From contig NC_072893.1 in the NCBI RefSeq assembly GCF_027943255.1, positions 2,294,001 to 2,358,000 on the forward strand: a DNA stretch of 64,000 nucleotides, given 5' to 3'. This stretch comes from Anastrepha obliqua. Its lineage: Eukaryota > Arthropoda > Insecta > Diptera > Tephritidae. Shown here piece after piece: positions 56,292 to 64,000 of the stretch. Below the pieces are notes generated by a model. It was not told the DNA's origin. It did no database searches and saw only the letters and a program-made list of their open reading frames with translations. A program made the position numbers and the translations under genes. Numbering within the stretch: position 1 is the stretch's first letter; each line of letters begins with the position of its first letter.

Positions 56292-57144
56292 GATGCTTTC
56301 CATTTCAATTCAACCGGGCTATTCGGGACATGTTCTTCGATTTCGATGTAACTCAAATATGTTGCTCTCTGGTCAAAATAATGAGACACGTATTTTTTTG
56401 TTCGCCCGAAAAAATTTTTTTTCAAGAGTTATCGGCAATTTTGTTTTTCGGCTCAAAATCGATTTTTTTAATCATATAAGAAATTTTTTTTTAAATGCCC
56501 ATAATTTACTCAAAAATAAACCGATTTTAATAATTCTGGGTTCAAAATGATCGTCATTACTTACACGAGCGACTTAATGTAGAAACAATTGCAAAAAAGT
56601 AGTTGAAAATCTTTTATTTAGCAAAAAAGAAAAAAATTGAAATTTTTTCGAAATTCAATATTTCAAAAAGTGTATTTTTTTTTATAACTTTTTCCAAATC
56701 GAGAGGATACCTCAAACTTCAATTCAGCTGAATGCCCAGTAGCTAAAATGAGTTGTTTTTGAGTAATGAATTTTTGAGTAAAAAACCTGGTTCGTACTTT
56801 TTGTTTTTTGGAAAACAAAAAATTTTCAAGTACTTTTTTGCAATTGTTTCTACATGAAGTCATTCGTGTAGGTAATGACGATCATCTTGACCCAGAATTA
56901 TTAAAATCGGTTCATTTTTGACTAAGTTATGAGCTTTAAAAAAAAAAAATTCTTATATAATGAAAAAAAAAAATCGATCTTGAGCCGAAAAACAAAATTG
57001 CCGATAACTCTTGAAAAAATTTTTTTTCGGGCGAACAAAAAAATACGTGCCTCATTATTTTGACCAGAGAGCAACATATTTTAGTTACATCGAAATCGAA
57101 GAACATGTCCCGAATAGCCCGGTTGAATTGAAATGGAAAGCATC
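56292..57144. repeat. 853 bp long inverted repeat (fold-back element)
   Basis: The left arm starts gatgctttccatttcaattc and the right arm ends with its exact complement at 57144. The arms (about 350 bases each) keep matching through landmarks such as the cgggctattcgggacatgtt stretch, the gttcgcccgaaaaaa stretch and the gatcgtcattac stretch. A unique AT-rich spacer of about 160-170 bases (roughly 56640-56805) separates them. A 4-base repeat caca flanks the structure. There is no coding capacity. Confidence 0.85.
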
Positions 57145-57175
57145 CACATTAACCCAACCTAACCTAAATACGGGT

Positions 57176-57844
57176 GCACAAATTCACGAAAGGATTTCTA
57201 TGAAAAAAATATGATCCCAACAGAATTCGAATTCGATCTTGCGAAATTGAAAGCAGAACCCCGTTTGAATTCAAAATCATTTGTTTATTTTTAATCTTAG
57301 CGATTTGGAAGAATGCGAATGAATTGCATTGGACTATCACCTAAGGAGGCTGATTAATATTTTTATTTATTTATTTATAATCTATTTTCACCAAAATTGA
57401 CTTTAAAACTTCCCAAGAAGTGAACCTTGGATTAATAAATCGCAAGTAATAGCAGAAGTGGGCGAAGAAGAGAATAGAGATAAGGGTAGTGGTAGTAGTA
57501 GGGATTAAGTAAAAGAGTAGAATAGGTTTGGATAACGGTATACATACAATTAGTTGCAAACAGAAAGTTCCAACGTCAAAAATAGACGATACAAAATAAA
57601 TATTTTTTAGGACGTGGAGCTATACTCGGCAAAGTAACGAATCAATTCATTTATGATGCGCAAATCACCCTTTATTGTCGCTCAGTCACCAAACCACTAT
57701 ATTTTATTGGAACTAAGATGAGTAGCCGCGAAGGTTTTGGAATCTGAACATTAGCCAATCGTTAAAAGATATAGACGCAATTTGCTTTTCAAACACAGAA
57801 ATGTGCTCATAACATATTTTACATGAGACATATCTAGATATATA
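57176..57844. other. No gene seen
   Basis: A (ttta)n run (57360-57375) and a gtagtggtagtagtaggg stretch (57485-57503) are present. The string aaatcaccctttatt at about 57665 resembles the reversed GGGTG-type terminal repeat found elsewhere and may be an orphan transposon end. Confidence 0.3.
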
Positions 57845-58436
57845 GGGTGCTTTTTAGTGTTTGAGAACTTAAAAAATACAAAACAAAAATATTATTCTAA
57901 TGAATTTTTTATCATAATCTGGTATATAATTTCATGGTATTTATTTTTTGAATATGATACCGGTATATACCCGTCGTGGTTACTAGTTACATGGTCCATT
58001 CGATCAGCCCAATTTTTTACAACTTTTTCCAATAAATCTGGCCTCTGGCTTGAATATTGCAATGCGTCGATTGTTAAGCGCGCTGGTTCTTGTTGGAACC
58101 AAATATCGTCGATATTTAGTTAATTAATTTTTGGAAACAAAAATTCAGCCAGCTTGGCTCGAAAGCGGTCGTTTACCACCGCAACCTCAACTCCTTCCCT
58201 ATTTCGAAAGAAATAAGAACCGATGATGCCGCCAGCGTATTAACCACACGTAAAATGGACGAAGTGCTCTATGAACTTCGGGAACAAAATTTTTTTTTTG
58301 AATATGGAAGCGAACGATTTTGAACAATTCATGATAACTTGTCGAACCTTACTGAACAGAAATGTCAACACATTTTGCCATTCTCAGCTGTCAAACTATA
58401 GTTTTCGAAGCCATAGTTCTAACACAAAAACATTAG
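57845..58436 (-). mobile_element. Second copy of the 570-590 bp MITE-like element
   Basis: It starts agggtgctttttagtg after a TA and aligns throughout with 3533-4497, but without the latter's insertion. The minus strand keeps clearer coding traces: YAGGIIGSYFFRNREG, then FRAKLAEFLFPKIN with NIDDIWFQQE. It then jumps to RPDLLEKVVKNWADRMDHV, which resembles the C-terminal motif of the same transposase group. This shows an internal deletion that removed the third catalytic Asp. Confidence 0.62.
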
Positions 58437-61400
58437 GTCTGCTATGACACAGCCCATTAGAATTATAACCGGCAATAAACACGTTTTAGCTAGAAGCAGT
58501 ACAATTTTCAGTGGTGTAAAGCGCCCTTAGATTTCGGAGCAATCTTTGCCTGCAGCGCTAAAAATCTGGTTACTCCAAAGTTACGTCAAAATTCTATTAA
58601 ATATAACCAACAAATTTCTGACAGTGGCGACATATTTAATTACAGCATTATTTAGTTGATCTTCCGTATAGCCATCAAATTTGAAAAGTTTATGTCAAAA
58701 AGGTTTATGTGAACAGCATTTTACAGCAATTAATTATATTCGAAATTAGCTTACAAAGGATTAAGGAAAATTTTTCGCAGTGAGTTCTTATTTCTAGAAC
58801 CGTCTCTTAAGATGTGATTGTTTAAAATTTAAATATTTCATTAAACTGTTTTTGTTTAGAGTTTTATAAATTATTAAATTTTTTTATTATAGTTTTTGCT
58901 AAAAGCTCTCTGAGGTGTATGTATGTATGTACGTACGTAATTTCATATCATTCAGACATCAAATTCATCTATGAAATATGACACATCCTCGTCGCAACAA
59001 AGGATACTGACAATAGAGCCAAAGAGTAAGAAATGCAAAATTCAAAAGACAAGAAGCGTAACGGGCCGATCAAAAAAACATCTACTTGACAATGCCACTG
59101 ACAACTTCACAAACGTTCAAAACTGTCAAATTTTGCGCAATTTCCAGAGAAACGAGCGTGAAAGACATGCAATGGCATCCGAAATGAGGACCATAGCGGC
59201 AGCAGCGGGGACAACTACCATAAACCTCACATTTGGGAAGCGCCGCGGTCACAAAAGATGTGGCAAATAGAATTTTATAATCCAATTTTTCATGGCAGTT
59301 TCATGAACTTCTACTCATGAGTGGCAGAAATGCTTACAAATATTCTACACTTGAACATACCTATGTATGTATGTGTATGCCTAGTATTTATGTAGATAAC
59401 AATGTACGAATATACGAATTTGTTAAGGCACACTCGCGTACAAATGTTTGTGTGGCTGGTTGTATGGTTGTTTGTGGTGGTGTAAAACCGCAAACTGCAA
59501 GGCGGCGCACGACAACGACAGCGTGGAAATGTCAAGTGATGTGATGCGTTGCGTTGTTGGCGGCTTGCGGGGAGGAGCCGGAACACAAAACCAGCAAGGA
59601 TATACATATGTATGTGCTACACGTACTACATATTTGTGCGGGTGCTTGTGTGTATGTGTGGCACACTGTGGCATATCATAGCGTGTCATGCATTATGAAA
59701 TTATCCTTTATGCCGCTTTGTGTCATGCGAGACAATCGACTCCCGTGGGATCTATTTGGTTTTGTAATTTTTATTATGGGTTCAAACGGCTTATTGCGCA
59801 GACTGTCGGGCAGTTACACAGCCACCAACGCTACACGACCAGGATGAAGCGCCTGCGGTCTTGCAATTTGTGCAAATTTCAATTGAAAATTTTCCCGAGT
59901 CGCTACAGTGAAATGTTGGAAACTTTGAAGTGTCATGGCTAATGTTAGAATATATGGAGATACACGTATATATGTGTATGTGTGGAGAGGATTGTGAAAG
60001 ACTTTCTACTTGAACAAAAAAAAATTAAATTGATATGCACTTGAGTGCGTTTGACAGACACAGCCAGTGGTGTTTGACAACTGAAGTGGCGCAGGAAATG
60101 GCCACATGAACGCTGCAATGCCGCCGTATTGCCTCATCGCCTCATAGCCCTATTGGGGCTTAGTTTGACAATTGGTTCTAAATGCGGATCTTTGTTGGTT
60201 GGTTTGATTGTTTGGTCTAAAAAGTGTGCATTTGTAAGTGTTTTCAATTTTAAATGGTTGCGGCTGCAACAACACCAAACGCTTCAATCCTTCCGTCTGC
60301 CTCAAAAGTAAGAGCTGAGTTGATCAACAAATCAACCGTATGAATTACAGCCCAAGATGAGTGCAACAGAACTAACACATTTACATATGAGACTTTGACA
60401 AATAACGAAACGTTTTGCTTAATACTAAATAAATAAATAATGAATAATAAAAAAAAAAATAACAACATTCCCAAACTCTTTTGAATTTAGGCAAGTCAAG
60501 TTTATTCAAATTATAAATGTTTTCTAAGTCAGATTTTTTGTTGAACGCATGAACATACATATGTACATATGTAAGTTTGAGTTTTCCTTAGCTGAACCTA
60601 GCACCTTAAAATGGGATTCTTAGATTCAAGATTGCTGACTTAAATGCTATTTCCTTATTTTATTTACTTCAAAACCTGTGAGAAATGGTTGCATGCTCTA
60701 AGACGAAATCAAAAAAAGCAGGGAAAATATCTCCAAAAGTTGGAGTCAACCCGAATTCGTAGAACAAAAAGTACACACCCATCCGGCTAAACGACCCAGT
60801 AATGGAACTACAAATTTAAAAAAATTTGCTTGAAGAATTTGGTTGATAGACCAACCAAATTTGGAACTCTAGGAGTTGATGATGTTGATGGGGTCTTTGG
60901 TTTACTTCTATAAGTTGGCGGATAGCTAGGTTTATGCAGCTAGCAAAATTGTCAGGGCAGAACGGTGATAACCTGCAACTCAATTAATGAATCTTTAGCC
61001 GCGTTAAAAATTAAATTACATAGTTAAACGTCATATGAAAACAATATAATTAGCGTTGGGTATATAGTTTGATTGAGAGCTTCTGCACAGTTTGTTGTTG
61101 GAGCTGAAAACCTTCTATTCCAGGCATAAGTGGTTGACCGCAGCTATAAATGATGCCATATGGACGATTTTTCACATTTATGTGCAATGTCTTCTAGCAA
61201 ATTACCATTTGACTTGGAGCAGCATTCACAACGCATAGCAAGTTATCTACAAATTCCATGTTCAGGGCGCCAAACTGAGCGTGCATTGCACCCAAATTGA
61301 GGTGCGCATAATCGGCTGTCTGAACGGTTTATATGCAACACCATGGTTTCGTTTACGATTTTCACCTAATACTTACATGGAGAGGATAAAATAAATTTGA

Positions 61401-62049
61401 AGGTAAAAATAAGTATGTATATGGTTCTTTAAAGTACTTCGACATATACTTTTATGATCTTGATTTATACACATTTTAGGCTAAAAGAACTAAATCGCAA
61501 TATTCCTATGCATTCTTGTCTATTAGGACCCACCAAATGTTTGTTTCTTTTTTTAAAAGAGTTGTAACCTGGTAAGCCAAGAAATCTATAATCTAAAAGT
61601 TGAGAGTCGCTTTTAATAGAAATAGGTCCGTAAAATGTGAAAATCTTTTCGAAAATTTCGTTAAAAGGACTATTGTCATGTACCGGTCAGAGATGGTCTT
61701 GCATCTATAACCTCCATGCTAACTTTTTTGAAAGTAGGTGTTTTCTAAATTAAAAATAAACCATCTTAGCACCGTTATTTCAAAAAACCTTTATCATTAC
61801 AAGGAATAAGATAGTATAAAACGCTGCCCACGCGAGGGGCGCACTTGGATAAAGAATCGAAATTCGTCATTGGGATACTATACACAGGAACAAAAAAGCA
61901 AGGCGAAAAGAGCCAAACAGGTGGAAAAAAGAAAAAGGAGCTTTGGATTGGAGGATGACGGCCAAAAGTAGCTAATCACATTTATTTTTACCGCTTCAAG
62001 CTGCTGATGATTCACCAGGTGTGTAATGTTTAAAGTTGCTATAACCGCA
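58437..62049. other. No confident gene
   Basis: There are short overlapping frames around 58971-59942 in gtgtatgtgtg-rich sequence, none with a domain. A poly(A)-rich stretch lies at 60450. No transposon was recognised. Confidence 0.35.
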
Positions 62050-62186
62050 GGTGAGAGAGTTCTGAATACTTGCCCCACGAGAGCAGGGCAGCTGAGAATA
62101 AGGGGCTGAGATGATTCCACCTCATCCTCCAGACAGCTTCTGCAGAAAAGACTTGAGGCAATCCCAAGTCTCACCGCATGGAGGCA
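62050..62186 (-). mobile_element. Small fragment of the LINE family seen at 10100-10430
   Basis: The minus strand encodes HAVRLGIASSLFCRSCLEDE followed by VESSQPLILSCPALVGQV, nearly the same as the copy at 10100-10430. Similarity ends sharply on both sides. It is an isolated relic of about 140 bases. Confidence 0.6.
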
Positions 62187-64000
62187 TTACAACTAGTTTA
62201 TCATATTAATAGTAGCGTATTAAACTGTTGCGCAAATATATTCAGCAGGCGGATATCGTACCAACTATGTACCTAATCTAGTTTATTTTAACGTAAAGTG
62301 GTGTAAATAAAGAGAAATTGGTTTTTCTCACTGGCCATCGTCTTGAAGAGTCTCGAAATTAGCAAACTAATTTTTAAAGAGTTAAAGGGCACTTTAATGT
62401 TGGGAGTACTTTATCGCCTCCGTTAGTAAAGCTAACTTTGTTTTTATATGAGAAAAGTGTCCTTAATGGTATATCAGAATCCTTTCGGAGAGAGTGCTTA
62501 AAACACTAAATAATCCCACGAGTAATAAATCTGCTCAACGGGCGCACCAGAACCAGCCCGGCAGCTTTAGCTATAATTCTTAGCACCTAACAAGCGCTCG
62601 AATCGCATTAAAGCAGGCGTATGTGTTTGCTATGTAACTTCAAACAATTAATTCAACTGCAAATACGAGTATAACCGATTTTTATCGCTTTAGTGACATT
62701 TATGTGGAGACTACAGCTACTGCAGCAGCAACTAATTAAATGGCATAAATTTTTATGCCCGAATTACAAAATGTTGCGCTATAAAAGGAAAAAAAGAATG
62801 AACGCATGAGCATTCCACCCGTTTTGTGTAATTCTATCCACCAAACACATTCATACTGAAGAACGAATGCACCGCCACCGATTCACCGATCCAGAGATCC
62901 AAGAGTTTTTCGCTCCATCTTCTCTTGCGCAAGCACTCCGAACGCTTCAACGGGCACATCAGTGAGCGACGGCAATAATATGAATTTATCAAATGTGTTC
63001 ACACTTCGTAGCAGATCACACCTTTGATTTCTTAAGCTGTTTTTATTGTTTTTCGATGAAATCGAAATCATTTTATTTTCACGAAACGAATTCAAAAACA
63101 TTAATAGCGGATGGACGAAAAATCAAATAACACTACATGCATATATGTATGTGCGTATGTATGTGTACGTATACTCGAATGTGTTCGTGCATATGTATGC
63201 ATGTGTGTATTAAAAATGTTATAAAGTACGTCGCATGTGCATCCGATAGTTCGCTCAGCACTTTTTTAAAGAAAACATTTTAAAGCGAAAAGCATTAAAA
63301 ATCAAAGAAATAAAAATAAACAACGCAAAGAAATACAAATACAAGCACACGTCGAAGAGTCTTTTACGATATATATGAACATGCACACCTATTTACGTAT
63401 TGTGCGATACGACAGAGTGGCAGGCGATGAACAGAAGCTCAAAAGGATTTTTCAATCTGATAGATAAATAAACTAAATCAACAACGACAAAGTGAAAAAA
63501 CTCCCAGTTTGGAGAATACGGCAACATTATTATATGTACATGCATACATACTTATATATGGTATATACTCATTCTTATGTATTTATATAATGCGTGTATG
63601 TGTATGTGTTGTATGTATGTTCATATAAATTGCCGAAAAAGCATTAAAAAGTCTTGATGCGACGCACCGACTGTCAAACAATCGTTTCAAATTTCGTAAA
63701 CTTTTCAAAAGTGTGGCCGCTAAGAGGAAAACAAATTAAACGCAAAGCTGATATGATCGCTAATCAGTTGACGATCGGACGGTGTCGCATTGGAACAGCT
63801 TCTACTAGCCACCAACACATCCACACATACATACATACATATGCATACCTGCTTATTTAGAGCCGGTTGAAATAGAATTCGTGTCAGTAGCAGAGCCAGA
63901 AGCTGAAACAAGTTTGCCACTGAATTTCATCAGCTGGTGGACGGGTCGTCCGTCTGCCTGATTGGCGACCACCAATGTACGGAGGCAGTAGGGTAACACG
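62187..64000. other. No confident gene; microsatellite-rich end
   Basis: Dense catatgtatg-type repeats occur at 63138-63210 and 63535-63620, and (acat)n at 63822-63840. Frames are short. The last few hundred bases are less AT-rich but show no recognisable exon. Confidence 0.35.

Noticed and set aside
57145..57175. aacccaacctaacctaa resembling insect telomeric TTAGG repeats
   Set aside because: There are only two or three imperfect units. It is better explained as the end of a LINE 3' UTR, and higher flies lack TTAGG telomeres.
58971..59270. RNERERH string recalling a basic helix-loop-helix basic region
   Set aside because: The flanking residues do not fit the basic region or helix 1, and no helix 2 follows, so this is coincidence.

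Overview
This 64 kb window is AT-rich animal DNA from a higher fly. A tephritid fruit fly is the most likely source. The reasons are the DISCO-type zinc-finger protein, which is nearly identical through its fingers to what is known from Drosophila, the short dipteran-style splice and Kozak signals, the many tatgtacata-type microsatellites, and a mix of mariner, RTE-like and tRNA-SINE repeats. Species and family are inferred, not proven. There is no operon structure, CRISPR array or bacterial feature.

Only one host gene is clear: disconnected (disco) at 45517-47034 on the plus strand. Its 505-residue reading frame has no intron. A strong splice acceptor lies 52 bases before the start codon, so at least one noncoding exon lies upstream, possibly ending at the donor near 39304. 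Two further host pieces are tentative, both on the minus strand: an unrecognised internal exon candidate (8269-8556) and a signal-peptide-like first exon inside the presumed disco intron (43869-43961).

Most of the rest that can be named is transposon debris. (1) One family of non-LTR retrotransposon with RTE-like features is present five times: a long open copy cut in its endonuclease domain at 52803-55297 with a target-site duplication, and shorter pieces at 143-673, 16451-16880, 29217-29505 and 31157-31835. (2) tRNA-derived SINEs lie at 9916-10099, 21501-21743 and 33181-33396, with a degenerate head at 21861-21940. The tail of one resembles the RTE-like 3' end. (3) Tails of other LINE families lie at 10100-10430, 17231-17720, 26600-27560, 55920-56291 and 62050-62186. 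(4) Tc1/mariner relatives include several deletion derivatives with a DD41D catalytic spacing (8654-9902, 24584-25490, 48192-48472 and the short forms 3533-4497 and 57845-58436), a nested pair of classical mariners (17895-19890) and a mellifera-like relic (30110-30880). (5) A TTAA-flanked piggyBac-like MITE lies at 48783-49249, an 8-9 bp-duplication insertion at 3846-4237, and an 853 bp fold-back at 56292-57144. (6) A 1.8 kb tandem array with higher-order structure (11236-13075) sits inside a larger repeat.

No transposon was recognised between about 33.4 and 48.2 kb, the block holding disco, its upstream flank and its presumed intron, while the sequence on both sides is crowded with them. No wholly new biological system was found. 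The best leads are the SINE/LINE tail match, the higher-order tandem array, the graded series of DD41D deletion forms, the fold-back inside a LINE tail, and the corepressor and SUMO motifs in the disco protein.
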